DNA from: DALYJJ01 sp031969915
Lineage (GTDB): Bacteria > Acidobacteriota > Terriglobia > Bryobacterales > Bryobacteraceae
NCBI GenBank assembly: GCA_031969915.1
Contig: DALYJJ010000039.1
Location: forward strand, 1-44,372
DNA: 44,372 bases
Direction: 5' to 3'
The notes beneath the pieces are model-generated. The model did not search any database and was not told where the DNA came from. It saw only the letters and a list, made by a program, of their open reading frames with translations. Position 1 is the stretch's first letter; every line of letters starts with the position of its first letter. Positions 14,864 to 22,856 of the stretch are shown here, one piece after another. The position numbers and the translations under genes are program-made.

Positions 14864-16338
14864 TTCTGGCGGCGTCGCTGGCGCTGATGGCCGGCGCGCA
14901 GACCATCTCCGTCACGACGCGGTTGGTGGAAGTCAGCGTGGTGGTGGAGGACCGCAAGGGCCAGCCGGTGACGGACCTCACGCAGGCCGACTTCGAGATT
15001 CTGGAAGACGGCAAGCCGCAAACGATCCGATTCTTCTTCAAGGACGCGGCAGCCTCCGCGGGCCCAGCGGCCGAACCGCTGCCGCCGAACGTGTTCAGCA
15101 ACCGCGGGCGCGCCGGCGAAGCACGCCCGACGCGGCTGACCGTGCTGCTGTTCGATGCGCTGAACACGCCGTGGCAATATCGCAACTACGCCGCCCGGCA
15201 CATGGACCGGTTTCTGAAGGCGGCGTCCCCGGAAGAGCGGGTCACCGTGCTGCTGTTGTCCGGTAACGGTTTGCGGTTGCTGCACAACGATCAGCGCATC
15301 CGGCTTCCCAAGCTGCGCGAGGATGCGTTACTGGGGGGCGAAGCGGAGACCTCGGCGGAGCAGCGGCAGGCGGACATGGTCCTGCACGACCGCATCCGGC
15401 TCACGCTGCGCGCGCTGGAGGTGGTCGCGCAGAACCTGGCGGGAGTGCCGGGGCGGAAGAGCCTGGTCTGGGTGACCGGCGGCATCCCCCGGCAACTGAA
15501 CCTCTACGAGCCGCCGTCGTCGCTACGGGATCGCGCGTCCTACAGCAGCGAGTACGCGCAGGCGATCCGCGCGTTGAACCGCGCCAGTGTGTCCATTTAT
15601 GCGGTGGATGCCCGGGGCCTCTTCTCCGTGCACAACACCGATATCCGATTCGAGCCGCAAGACCGTTGGACGCCCCCGAAAATCCCAACGGAGGGGCTGG
15701 ACCAGGCCACCGAGGGCATGCGTGACCTGGCCGCGGGAACCGGCGGCCGGGTCTACCTGAACCGGAACGATCTGGATCGGAGCATGACGGAGGCCGCCGC
15801 GGATGGGCGCGTGAGCTACACGCTCGCCTACCACCAGCCCGGCGAAGCGGACGGCAAGTGGCGGCGGATCGCGGTGCGGGTGAAGCGTAGCGGCGTGACG
15901 GCACGGCACCGCGCGGGCTATGTGGCGATCGACGAGGAGCAGGACCGCGACGGCGCGTTGCGGCGGGCGCTGGCGAGCCCACTGGACGCGGCGGGCATCG
16001 GGATCAACGGCGCGGTGGAGCGCGAGGGCACGCGGCCTGGAAATGAAGGCGCGTGGCGGGCGTTGCTGCAGATCGATCCCGCGAATGTCTCCTTCACACC
16101 GAAAGGCGACGGGCACGAGTGCCGCCTGGAGATCGTGACGCTGGTGCGGGACGAGGCCGGCAAGACGCTGGGCAAGCCGGAATTGGACGTGGTGGATCTG
16201 CCACTCGACAGGATCAACGGTGTGTTGTTTCGGAAGCGGTTCGAGGCGGAGCGAGGAGCCTTCGAGGTGCGGTTTGGGTTGCGGGATCCGAGGACGGGAG
16301 TGGTGGCAACGCTCTCCATCCCGCTGGGGCGGAAGTAG
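14815..16338 (+). CDS. secreted VWFA-domain-like protein of the acidobacterial type
   Basis: The protein has 507 residues from the ATG at 14815, chosen because a signal-like segment (GSRVVLAASLALMAGAQT, about 13-30) follows it. VTTRLVEVSVVVEDRKGQPV then TDLTQADFEILEDGKPQTIRFF is the standard opening of the acidobacterial VWFA-related family (TIGR03436 type). The VWFA fold follows (TVLLFDALNTPWQY, VLLLSGN, LAGVPGRKSLVWVTGGI, SIYAVDARGLF). The metal-site motif DxSxS is DALNT here, so metal binding may be altered. C-terminal of about residue 320 is a beta-rich part. It is probably exported; its partner is unknown. Numerous paralogues of this family are typical of Solibacter-like genomes. Confidence 0.85.
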   Translation: MPTSFQHGYRAPGSRVVLAASLALMAGAQTISVTTRLVEVSVVVEDRKGQPVTDLTQADFEILEDGKPQTIRFFFKDAAASAGPAAEPLPPNVFSNRGRAGEARPTRLTVLLFDALNTPWQYRNYAARHMDRFLKAASPEERVTVLLLSGNGLRLLHNDQRIRLPKLREDALLGGEAETSAEQRQADMVLHDRIRLTLRALEVVAQNLAGVPGRKSLVWVTGGIPRQLNLYEPPSSLRDRASYSSEYAQAIRALNRASVSIYAVDARGLFSVHNTDIRFEPQDRWTPPKIPTEGLDQATEGMRDLAAGTGGRVYLNRNDLDRSMTEAAADGRVSYTLAYHQPGEADGKWRRIAVRVKRSGVTARHRAGYVAIDEEQDRDGALRRALASPLDAAGIGINGAVEREGTRPGNEGAWRALLQIDPANVSFTPKGDGHECRLEIVTLVRDEAGKTLGKPELDVVDLPLDRINGVLFRKRFEAERGAFEVRFGLRDPRTGVVATLSIPLGRK

Positions 16339-16392
16339 CGCCGACGCGGAGCCCGAGGGCCCCGCGCCGTGTGCCGAGAAGAACCGCCGGGG

Positions 16393-17823
16393 TTAGTAGC
16401 GGTAGGTGTCGGGCTTGTAAGGGCCGTCCACAGAGACGCCGAGGTATTCGGCCTGCTTCGGAGTGAGCGTGGTGAGCTTCACGCCGATCTTTTCCAGGTG
16501 CAGGCGGGCGACCTCTTCGTCGAGGTGCTTGGGCAGCGTGTAGACGTTCACCTCGTACTTGTCCTTGTTCTTCCACAGATCGATCTGCGCGAGCGTCTGG
16601 TTGGAGAAGCTGTTGCTCATGACGAAGCTGGGGTGTCCGGTGGCGCAGCCGAGGTTGACCAGGCGGCCTTCGGCGAGCACGTAGATGCTGTTGCCGTTGG
16701 GGAAGGTGTACATGTCCACCTGGGGCTTGATGGTGGTGCGCTTCACGCCGGGGGCGGCGTTCAGGCGATCCATTTGGATTTCGTTGTCGAAGTGGCCGAT
16801 GTTGCAGACGATGGCCTGGTCCTTCATCCGCGACATGTGTTCGAGGGTGATCACTTCGCAGTTGCCGGTGCAGGTGACGTAGATGTCGGCGCGGCCGAGG
16901 GTGTCTTCGATGGTGGTGACTTCGAAGCCTTCCATCGCGGCCTGGAGCGCGTTGATGGGGTCGATCTCCGTGACGATCACGCGGGAGCCGAAGCCGGCGA
17001 GCGACTTCGCCGAGCCCTTGCCTACGTCGCCGTAGCCGCAGATGACGGCGACCTTGCCGGCGACCATCACATCGGTAGCGCGCTTGATGCCGTCGGCGAG
17101 CGACTCGCGGCAGCCGTAGAGGTTGTCGAACTTCGACTTGGTGACCGAATCGTTGACGTTGATCGCGGGGACGAGGAGTTTGCCGTGCTGCTGCATTTTG
17201 TAGAGGCGGTGGACTCCGGTGGTGGTCTCCTCGGAGACGCCGCGCCATGCCTTGACCAGTTCGTGCCAGCGGGTGGGGTTCTCGGCGTGGACTTTCTTGA
17301 GGAGGTCTTTGATGACCTGCTCTTCGTGGCTCTCGCTCGGCGTGTTCACCCAGCCGGAGCCCTCTTCGAGCTCATAGCCTTTGTGGATGAGGAGCGTGAC
17401 GTCGCCGCCGTCGTCGACAACGAGCTCGGGGCCCTTGCCGCCGGGGTGGCTGATCGCCTGGTAGGTGCACCACCAGTATTCTTCGAGCGATTCGCCTTTC
17501 CAGGCGAAGACCGGGACGCCGGCGGCGGCGATGGCGGCGGCGGCGTGATCCTGGGTGGAGAAGATGTTGCAACTGGCCCAGCGGACGTCGGCGCCGAGGT
17601 CGACGAGGGTTTCGATGAGCACCGCGGTTTGGATGGTCATGTGGAGCGAGCCGGTGATGCGGACGCCGTCGAGCGGTTTGGTGGCGGCGTACTTGCGGCG
17701 GATGGACATCAGGCCGGGCATTTCGTGCTCGGCGACTGAGATCTCTTTGCGGCCCCACTCGGCCAGTTTCATGTCGGCGACCTTGAATTCGGTCGCGGTG
17801 CGGTTGAGCGTCGCTGTACCCAT
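16393..17823 (-). CDS. ahcY: adenosylhomocysteinase
   Basis: The protein has 476 residues, with the expected length and both domains. It splits S-adenosylhomocysteine into adenosine and homocysteine with bound NAD and so removes the by-product of methylation. Clear features are GSLHMTIQTAVLIETL, the NAD loop VAVICGYGDVGKGSA, VCNIGHFDNEIQ, GRLVNLGCATGHPSFVMSNSF and the conserved tail KPDTYRY. A ribosome site (GAGGAG) precedes the ATG at a normal distance. It diverges from an ArsR-methyltransferase gene across an interrupted palindrome at 17849-17876, which suggests control by a SahR-like repressor. Confidence 0.97.
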   Translation of the reverse strand: MGTATLNRTATEFKVADMKLAEWGRKEISVAEHEMPGLMSIRRKYAATKPLDGVRITGSLHMTIQTAVLIETLVDLGADVRWASCNIFSTQDHAAAAIAAAGVPVFAWKGESLEEYWWCTYQAISHPGGKGPELVVDDGGDVTLLIHKGYELEEGSGWVNTPSESHEEQVIKDLLKKVHAENPTRWHELVKAWRGVSEETTTGVHRLYKMQQHGKLLVPAINVNDSVTKSKFDNLYGCRESLADGIKRATDVMVAGKVAVICGYGDVGKGSAKSLAGFGSRVIVTEIDPINALQAAMEGFEVTTIEDTLGRADIYVTCTGNCEVITLEHMSRMKDQAIVCNIGHFDNEIQMDRLNAAPGVKRTTIKPQVDMYTFPNGNSIYVLAEGRLVNLGCATGHPSFVMSNSFSNQTLAQIDLWKNKDKYEVNVYTLPKHLDEEVARLHLEKIGVKLTTLTPKQAEYLGVSVDGPYKPDTYRY

Positions 17824-17848
17824 CGGTTTTGGCTCCTCTTCAAATTTC

Positions 17849-17876
17849 CTATCTAGAAATCGCGATACAACGATAG
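17849..17876. promoter_or_regulatory. candidate SahR-type operator between ahcY and the ArsR-methyltransferase gene
   Basis: The site is a symmetric interrupted palindrome: CTATC (17849-17853), N5, ATCGCGAT (17859-17866), N5, GATAG (17872-17876). It is 26 bases before the ahcY start and 14 before the ATG at 17890, so one bound dimer could control both genes. A possible -10 (TAGAAT, 17874-17879) for the regulator overlaps its right end. SahR operators in Proteobacteria are also palindromic sites near ahcY; whether the base pattern is the same is not checked here. Confidence 0.55.
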
Positions 17877-17889
17877 AATAGTCGTAGAC

Positions 17890-18888
17890 ATGCCCTCAAG
17901 TCAAGACCACGAAAACCGGGGACGGACGAGACGTTCCCCTTATAGCGCTATAAGGGGAACGTCTCGTCCGTCCCCGGTTTTTCGGGCGGGGGTGTTTCGG
18001 GCTGTGGCGGAGCCGCTTAGGGCTCGTATTTTGTTGTTGTTGGAGAAAGAAGAGCTGTCCGTGACCGAGCTCCAGGCCATATTGGCCGTGGGGCAGAGTA
18101 CGGTCTCTACCCACTTAGCCCAGTTGAAACAGGCGGGATTGGTGGAGGACCGGCGGCAGGGTAAGAACATTCTGTACCGCCTGCGGTTGGAGGAGGAGTT
18201 GCTGGAGCCGTTGCTGGGCATGCTGGCCGGTGCGGCGCCGGCGGCGGACGGGGAGGCGCTCGAGTTGACGCTGGAACGGCGCCGCGACAAGGTACGCGCC
18301 TACTTTGACGAACTGGCCGGAAAGTTCGGACGGCAGTACCTGCCGGGGCGGTCGTGGAAAGGGCTGGCGGAGACGTTTCTCGAACTCCTGCCGCCGATGG
18401 TCATCGCGGATCTCGGCGCGGGGGAGGGGACCTTCTCGCAGTTCCTGGCGCGCCGCGCCGAACGCGTGATCGCGGTGGACAACTCGGAAAAGATGGTGAG
18501 CTACGGCGCGGACCTGGCGCGGCGGCACGGCGTGACGAACCTGGAATACCGGTGCGGCGACCTGGAGCGGCTGCCGATTGAGGAAGCGGCCGTCGATCTC
18601 GCGTTCTTCAGCCAGAGCCTGCACCATGCGCAGCACCCGGAGCGCGCCGTCGCCGAGGCGCATCGGATCCTGCGGCCGGGCGGGCGGATCGTGGTCCTTG
18701 ACCTGGTGAAGCACAACGTGGAGGAGGCGCGCGAGCTGTACGCCGATGTGTGGCTGGGCTTCACGGAAGTGGAGCTGCGCGGCTTTCTGCGGGACGCGGG
18801 CTTCGAGGGCGTGCGGTCGAGCGTGGTTCACCGCGAGGAGGAGTCGCCACACTTCGAAACGATCCTGGTGGCGGGCGGCAAGGTGTAA
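17890..18888 (+). CDS. sahR: ArsR-family regulator fused to a SAM-dependent methyltransferase domain (SahR-like)
   Basis: The protein has up to 332 residues. The ArsR winged helix begins at VFRAVAEPLRARILLLLEKEELSVTEL, with STVSTHLAQLKQAGLVEDRRQGKNILYRL as its recognition part. A class I methyltransferase domain follows (about 150-332: MVIADLGAGEGTFSQFLARR, AVDNSEKMV, RILRPGGRIVVLDL). This domain order, beside ahcY, matches SahR, described in Proteobacteria as a repressor that senses S-adenosylhomocysteine. The 5' end is odd: a 70-bp perfect palindrome (17912-17981) lies inside the frame and encodes about residues 8-31. An in-frame GTG at 17992, with GGGCGGGG before it, may be the working start, giving a 298-residue protein that still keeps the whole DNA-binding domain. 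Confidence 0.82.
   Translation: MPSSQDHENRGRTRRSPYSAIRGTSRPSPVFRAGVFRAVAEPLRARILLLLEKEELSVTELQAILAVGQSTVSTHLAQLKQAGLVEDRRQGKNILYRLRLEEELLEPLLGMLAGAAPAADGEALELTLERRRDKVRAYFDELAGKFGRQYLPGRSWKGLAETFLELLPPMVIADLGAGEGTFSQFLARRAERVIAVDNSEKMVSYGADLARRHGVTNLEYRCGDLERLPIEEAAVDLAFFSQSLHHAQHPERAVAEAHRILRPGGRIVVLDLVKHNVEEARELYADVWLGFTEVELRGFLRDAGFEGVRSSVVHREEESPHFETILVAGGKV
17912..17981. repeat. 70-bp perfect palindrome (REP/BIME-like), copy 1
   Basis: Two 35-base arms with no loop meet at 17946/17947. Each arm carries AAACCGGGGACGGACG, then AGACGTTCCCC, then TTATAG. Within one arm, GGGGA and TCCCC can pair, so each arm resembles a single REP hairpin, and two in opposite orientation form a BIME-like unit. 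The same arm sequence recurs at 21014-21091. The copy sits inside the 5' end of the SahR-like gene and keeps the frame open. No REP-associated transposase is in the window. Confidence 0.9.
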
Positions 18889-18900
18889 GATCGACTGGTT

Positions 18901-20160
18901 ATGAGAACCTTCTTTGTGCTGGTCCTCGCCGCGGCGGCGCTTCTTGCACAGAGCCTGCCGACGGCTTCCCCCGAGAGCCTGGGTCTTTCCGCGGAGCGCC
19001 TGGAGCGAATCAGCGCCGTGGTGCAGAAGGCGATTGAGGAAAAGAAGATCGCGGGGGCAGTGACGCTGATCGCGCGCAAGGGCAAGGTGGGCTACCTGAA
19101 GGCGCAGGGGCAGATGGATCGCGAAGCGGGTAAGCCGATGAGCGCCGATGCGCTGTTCCGGATCTGTTCGATGACCAAGCCGATCACGAGCGCGGCGGTA
19201 ATGATGCTCTACGAAGAGGGCCGCTTCCTGCTGAGCGATCCGGTTTCAAAGTACCTCCCCGAATTCAAGAATCCGAAGGTACTCATGAAGGGGCCGGGCG
19301 GCGCGCATTACACGGTTCCCGCGAACCGGGAGATCACGATCAAGCACCTGCTCACGCACACCTCCGGCATTTCGTATCACTGGCACGCCGACCTGGGCCG
19401 CTACTACAAGGACGCGAACGTGGCGCACGGGATCCTGCCCTACGAGGGAACGATCGCCGAGAGCGTGAAGGCGCTGGCCGCGCAACCGCTGCTGTTTCAC
19501 CCCGGCGAGCGGTACGAGTACGGACTGAACATCGACGTGCTGGGGCGGCTGGTGGAAGTGGTGGGCGGGATGCCGCTCGATCAGTTCTTCGCGAAGCGCA
19601 TCTTCGAGCCGCTGGGGATGAAGGACACGTTCTTCTATGTGCCGCCGGACAAGATGGCGCGGCTGGCGGCGGCGTATGTCTTCCAGGACGGGCGCGGGCT
19701 GGAGCGGTTTCCCGAGAAGGCGATCGTGGAAGGCAACTTCTCCTACACGGCAGATTACGTTCACGCCGCGCCGCGCAAGCTGTTCGCGGGCGGGGCGGGG
19801 CTGGTTTCGACGGCCATGGACTACGCGCTGTTCTGCCAGACGATGCTCAATGGCGGCACGTTGAACGGCAAGCGGCTGCTGAGCCGGAAGACGGTGGAGC
19901 TGATGACGGTGGATCACCTTGGCGCCGTGGCGCCGAACTTCGGCTTCGGGCTGGGGTTCGGCGTGGCGGGAACGAAAGGGCCGCCGGGCGAAGCCGGCAC
20001 GCCGGGGCAATACAACTGGGGCGGCTTCTTTTACACGACGTTCTTTGTCGATCCGAAGGAGCAGTTGATCCTGGTTTTCATGGGCCAACTGCATCCCACG
20101 GGCGGGCTGACGCTCGATCGCACGGTGGCGGCGATGGCCAACCAGGCGATCGTGGATTAG
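18901..20160 (+). CDS. secreted serine hydrolase of the beta-lactamase/esterase (class C-like) family
   Basis: The protein has 419 residues. It begins with a signal peptide (MRTFFVLVLAAAALLAQ). The catalytic S-x-x-K is Ser90-Met-Thr-Lys93 in FRICSMTKPITSA, and the Y-x-N motif is Tyr207-Gly-Leu-Asn210 in RYEYGLNIDVLG. HLLTHTSGISYHW and EPLGMKDTFFYV are typical of the EstB/AmpC-like penicillin-binding protein group. It probably hydrolyses esters or D-amino-acid peptides in the periplasm; true beta-lactam resistance is not implied. It starts 12 bases after the SahR-like gene and ends three bases from the convergent sugar-isomerase gene. Confidence 0.87.
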   Translation: MRTFFVLVLAAAALLAQSLPTASPESLGLSAERLERISAVVQKAIEEKKIAGAVTLIARKGKVGYLKAQGQMDREAGKPMSADALFRICSMTKPITSAAVMMLYEEGRFLLSDPVSKYLPEFKNPKVLMKGPGGAHYTVPANREITIKHLLTHTSGISYHWHADLGRYYKDANVAHGILPYEGTIAESVKALAAQPLLFHPGERYEYGLNIDVLGRLVEVVGGMPLDQFFAKRIFEPLGMKDTFFYVPPDKMARLAAAYVFQDGRGLERFPEKAIVEGNFSYTADYVHAAPRKLFAGGAGLVSTAMDYALFCQTMLNGGTLNGKRLLSRKTVELMTVDHLGAVAPNFGFGLGFGVAGTKGPPGEAGTPGQYNWGGFFYTTFFVDPKEQLILVFMGQLHPTGGLTLDRTVAAMANQAIVD

Positions 20161-20163
20161 CCC

Positions 20164-21003
20164 TCAGAAGTCGAGCTTCTTCAGATAGCCGATGCTCTTT
20201 TTGAGCGAGTCGAGGGGCTCGCCGGGGGTGTGGTCCTGCTCGACGAAGTAGTGTTTGACGCCGGCTTTCTGCGCGGCGCGGAGGGTGGCGGCCATGTCGA
20301 TCACGCCGTCGCCCACTTCGCGGAAGTTCTCGCGCGGCACCATCTCGTTGTAGCGCTTCTCCATCGCCGCGACGTTCTTCAGGTGCATGAGGTGCGTGCG
20401 GCGGCCGTACTGGGCGATGACGGCGGCCGGTGAGAGGCCCGCCACCTGCACCCACATCACGTCGAGCTCCAGGAACACCAGGTTCGGGTCCGCTTCCTTG
20501 AGCAGCACGTCGAGCAGCGTGCCGCCGCCGGGGGCGGGTTCGAATTCGAAGGCGTGATTATGGTACGCCAGCTTCAAGCCGATCTTCTCGCACGCCGTGC
20601 CGGCTTCGTTTAGCGTGTCGCCCAGGCGCTTCATCACTTCCACGCCGCCGCGGTCCTGGGGCGCGATGTAGGGACAGACGACGTACTCGAAGCCGCGTTT
20701 GGCGGCGTCTTCGAGCTTGGCGGGCAACTGTGCTTTGTCTTTCGTGAAGAGGAGTGTATCCAGGTGCAGGCTCACCGGTTTCAGCTTGGTTTGTTGCAGG
20801 GCGGGCCAGGTGAGGTCCAACTGGCCGCCGATCACTTCGGCTTCCTTGAAGCCCATCTCTTCGAGGGCCTTCAGCGTCTCATTGGCCTTCTTGGGCAGCA
20901 CGTTGCGGAGCGTGTAGAGTTGCACTCCGACGGTGGGCAGGGTGCGGGCCGAGAGCGGCGCGGCAGCGGAAAGGGCGAGTCCAATAAACTGGCGGCGTTC
21001 CAT
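20164..21003 (-). CDS. secreted sugar phosphate isomerase/epimerase-like TIM-barrel protein
   Basis: The protein has 279 residues. It starts MERRQFIGLALSAAAPLSA, a twin-arginine-like export signal. The xylose-isomerase-like barrel follows: VGVQLYTLRN, FKEAEVIGG, VSLHLDTLLF, KLAYHNHAFEFEP, VFLELDVMWV, HLMHLKNVA and VKHYFVEQDHTPGEPLDSLK. Metal-ligand candidates are the Glu, Asp and His of LELDVMW, HLKN and VEQD. Many such secreted isomerase-like proteins occur in Acidobacteriota and Planctomycetota with oxidoreductases of the Gfo/Idh/MocA family, as here at 22857. The substrate is unknown. Confidence 0.85.
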   Translation of the reverse strand: MERRQFIGLALSAAAPLSARTLPTVGVQLYTLRNVLPKKANETLKALEEMGFKEAEVIGGQLDLTWPALQQTKLKPVSLHLDTLLFTKDKAQLPAKLEDAAKRGFEYVVCPYIAPQDRGGVEVMKRLGDTLNEAGTACEKIGLKLAYHNHAFEFEPAPGGGTLLDVLLKEADPNLVFLELDVMWVQVAGLSPAAVIAQYGRRTHLMHLKNVAAMEKRYNEMVPRENFREVGDGVIDMAATLRAAQKAGVKHYFVEQDHTPGEPLDSLKKSIGYLKKLDF

Positions 21004-21013
21004 GCCCTATAGT

Positions 21014-21091
21014 AAACCGGGGACGGACGAGACGTTCCCCTTATAGAAGACCGCCGAACTATAAGGGGAACGTCTCGTCCGTCCCCGGTTT
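21014..21091. repeat. 78-bp inverted repeat (REP/BIME-like), copy 2
   Basis: Two perfect 33-base arms (21014-21046 and 21059-21091) surround a 12-base loop. The arm sequence is the same as in copy 1 at 17912-17981, while the loop is absent there. It lies between the start of the sugar-isomerase-like gene and the stop of the ASPIC/UnbV gene, touching that stop codon, where it may act as a 3' hairpin or terminator. Confidence 0.9.
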
Positions 21092-22798
21092 TTACTTCTC
21101 CTTTTGGGAGAGGCGTTGGTTGGGTTTGACTGCGGTTAGCTTCTCGACGGCGCCGCTGGGCCAGCGAATGGTCACCTCGGCGGAGGGCGCCGTGCCGAGG
21201 CCGAAGTGCAGCCGCTTGTCGTTGGACGAATAGTAGCTCGCCTGCGCCGCCACTTCCTGGGTCTGCACGCGCTCGCCGTAACGCACGGTCACGCGCGCGC
21301 CGATCGCGCTCCGGTTCGACTTGGTCCCCTCGAGCTTCAACTGGAGCCAGTTGTTGGCCTTCGACTTCATCTCGTTGCGCAATAGCGAGGGCGGCTCGTT
21401 CATATTCCAGACCAGGATGTCGATGTCGCCGTCGTTGTCGAAGTCGCCGAACGCCGCGCCGCGGCTGGAATGCGCGGCGGCAATCCCGGGCCCGGCTTCC
21501 TCAATCAACTCTTCGAACTTGCCGTTGCCGAGATTGCGGAATACCAGGCGCGGGGTCTTGAACGGATACTGCTCCAGCCGCGCGCTCACTTCCGGGTACA
21601 CGCTGCCGGTGGCGACGAACAGATCGGGCCAGCCGTCGTTGTCGAAGTCGGCCATCCCAGCGCCCCATCCGATGTAGCGCGTCTCCACGCCCAACCCCGC
21701 CCGCAGCGTGACGTCATCGAAGAAACCCTTGCCATCGTTGCGGTACAGGCCGTGGGTATCGTCGGCGAAGTGCGTTTTGAAGAGATCGAGCGCGCCGTCC
21801 AGGTTGAAATCGCCCGCGGCGATGCCCATGCCGGCCTGTTCCATGCCGTCTTCGCTCAATGCGGCGCCGCGCTCCAGTCCCTCTTCCTTGAAGGTGCCGT
21901 CGTGGTTGTTCCGGAACAGGAAGCTGCGCGTCGAATCGCAAGCCACGAAGAGATCGGGCCAGCCGTCGTTATCGAAGTCGCCGGTGGTGGCGGTCATGGC
22001 GTAGCTGCCGGTAGCCTTCGAAACGCCGCTCGCATCGCTCACGTCGGTGAAGGTCCCATCGCCGTTGTTGCGGTAGAAACGGGAGGTACTGGTGGGCAGT
22101 CCGCGCGGCCCGCAGTTTACGGGGATCCCTTTCCAGTTGCAGTTGGAGTTTCCACCGGGCTTGGGGATTTTGTCGAAATCGAAATCCAGGTAGGTGCCGG
22201 TGAAGAGATCCAGGTCGCCGTCGCGGTCGTAGTCGATCCAGGCGGCGCCCGCGCCCCACTCGGGCTTCGCGGTGAGCAGTCCCGCCTGCCTGGTCACGTC
22301 CTCAAACGTTCCGTTCCTTTTGTTCCGGTACAGGACGTTCCTGCCCCAATAGGTGATGAAGACGTCTTCGAAGCCGTCGTTGTCGTAATCGCCTATGGTC
22401 ACCGACGATGCCCACCCGGTGCGTTCCATGCCCGCGGCCCTGGTCGTGTCGGTGAACGTGCCGTTGCGGTTGTTGCGGTACAGACGGTTGGTGCTCTCCG
22501 CCGGAGGGCCAGCGCGCCGCGTGCCGCCGAGCACCAGCGCATCCAGCCATCCGTCGTTGTCGTAGTCGAAGAGCGCGACGCCGGCGCCGGTGACCTCGAG
22601 GATGTAGTCTTTGTGATCCTCAGGCCCGTAGATCGAGGGCGCGGTCAATCCCGCGGTCTTCGCGACATCGACGAAATGGGCGTGGAACGGAAGTCCGGAG
22701 GGCTTGGACCGCGGCGTGGCCTTCACGCCTCGCGAGGAAACGCCCTGCGCGAGGAGGAGGCTGGAAGCGGCGAACAATAGTACGAAGGGCTTCACCAC
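21092..22798 (-). CDS. secreted FG-GAP/VCBS repeat protein with ASPIC/UnbV domain
   Basis: The protein has 568 residues with a GTG start (22798; a second GTG three bases later is also possible, and AAGGGGG lies just upstream). It opens with a signal peptide. At least six repeats of the type DYDNDGWLDALVLG, DYDNDGFEDVFITYW, DYDRDGDLDLFTG and DFDNDGWPDLFVA follow; each D-x-D-x-D-G loop should bind calcium in a beta-propeller. The C-terminus (about 460-560) is the ASPIC/UnbV domain (NWLQLKLEGTKSNRSAIGARVTV, SYYSSNDKRLHFGLG). Such proteins are common and mostly uncharacterised; cell-surface binding is likely. The gene's stop touches the palindrome copy 2. Confidence 0.92.
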   Translation of the reverse strand: MVKPFVLLFAASSLLLAQGVSSRGVKATPRSKPSGLPFHAHFVDVAKTAGLTAPSIYGPEDHKDYILEVTGAGVALFDYDNDGWLDALVLGGTRRAGPPAESTNRLYRNNRNGTFTDTTRAAGMERTGWASSVTIGDYDNDGFEDVFITYWGRNVLYRNKRNGTFEDVTRQAGLLTAKPEWGAGAAWIDYDRDGDLDLFTGTYLDFDFDKIPKPGGNSNCNWKGIPVNCGPRGLPTSTSRFYRNNGDGTFTDVSDASGVSKATGSYAMTATTGDFDNDGWPDLFVACDSTRSFLFRNNHDGTFKEEGLERGAALSEDGMEQAGMGIAAGDFNLDGALDLFKTHFADDTHGLYRNDGKGFFDDVTLRAGLGVETRYIGWGAGMADFDNDGWPDLFVATGSVYPEVSARLEQYPFKTPRLVFRNLGNGKFEELIEEAGPGIAAAHSSRGAAFGDFDNDGDIDILVWNMNEPPSLLRNEMKSKANNWLQLKLEGTKSNRSAIGARVTVRYGERVQTQEVAAQASYYSSNDKRLHFGLGTAPSAEVTIRWPSGAVEKLTAVKPNQRLSQKEK

Positions 22799-22856
22799 CC
22801 CCTTACTCTATCGCCCGGTCTCTCGCGCGCGCCAGCCAGGGCTTATGATCGTACCC

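Noticed and set aside
17824..17889. A possible S-adenosylhomocysteine riboswitch before ahcY
   Set aside because: Only 66 bases separate the starts, and they are better explained by a DNA palindrome. I see none of the paired elements of that riboswitch.
18901..20160. Calling the serine hydrolase an antibiotic-resistance beta-lactamase
   Set aside because: It keeps S-x-x-K and Y-x-N but is closer in motif context to EstB/penicillin-binding-like hydrolases. Nothing nearby suggests resistance.
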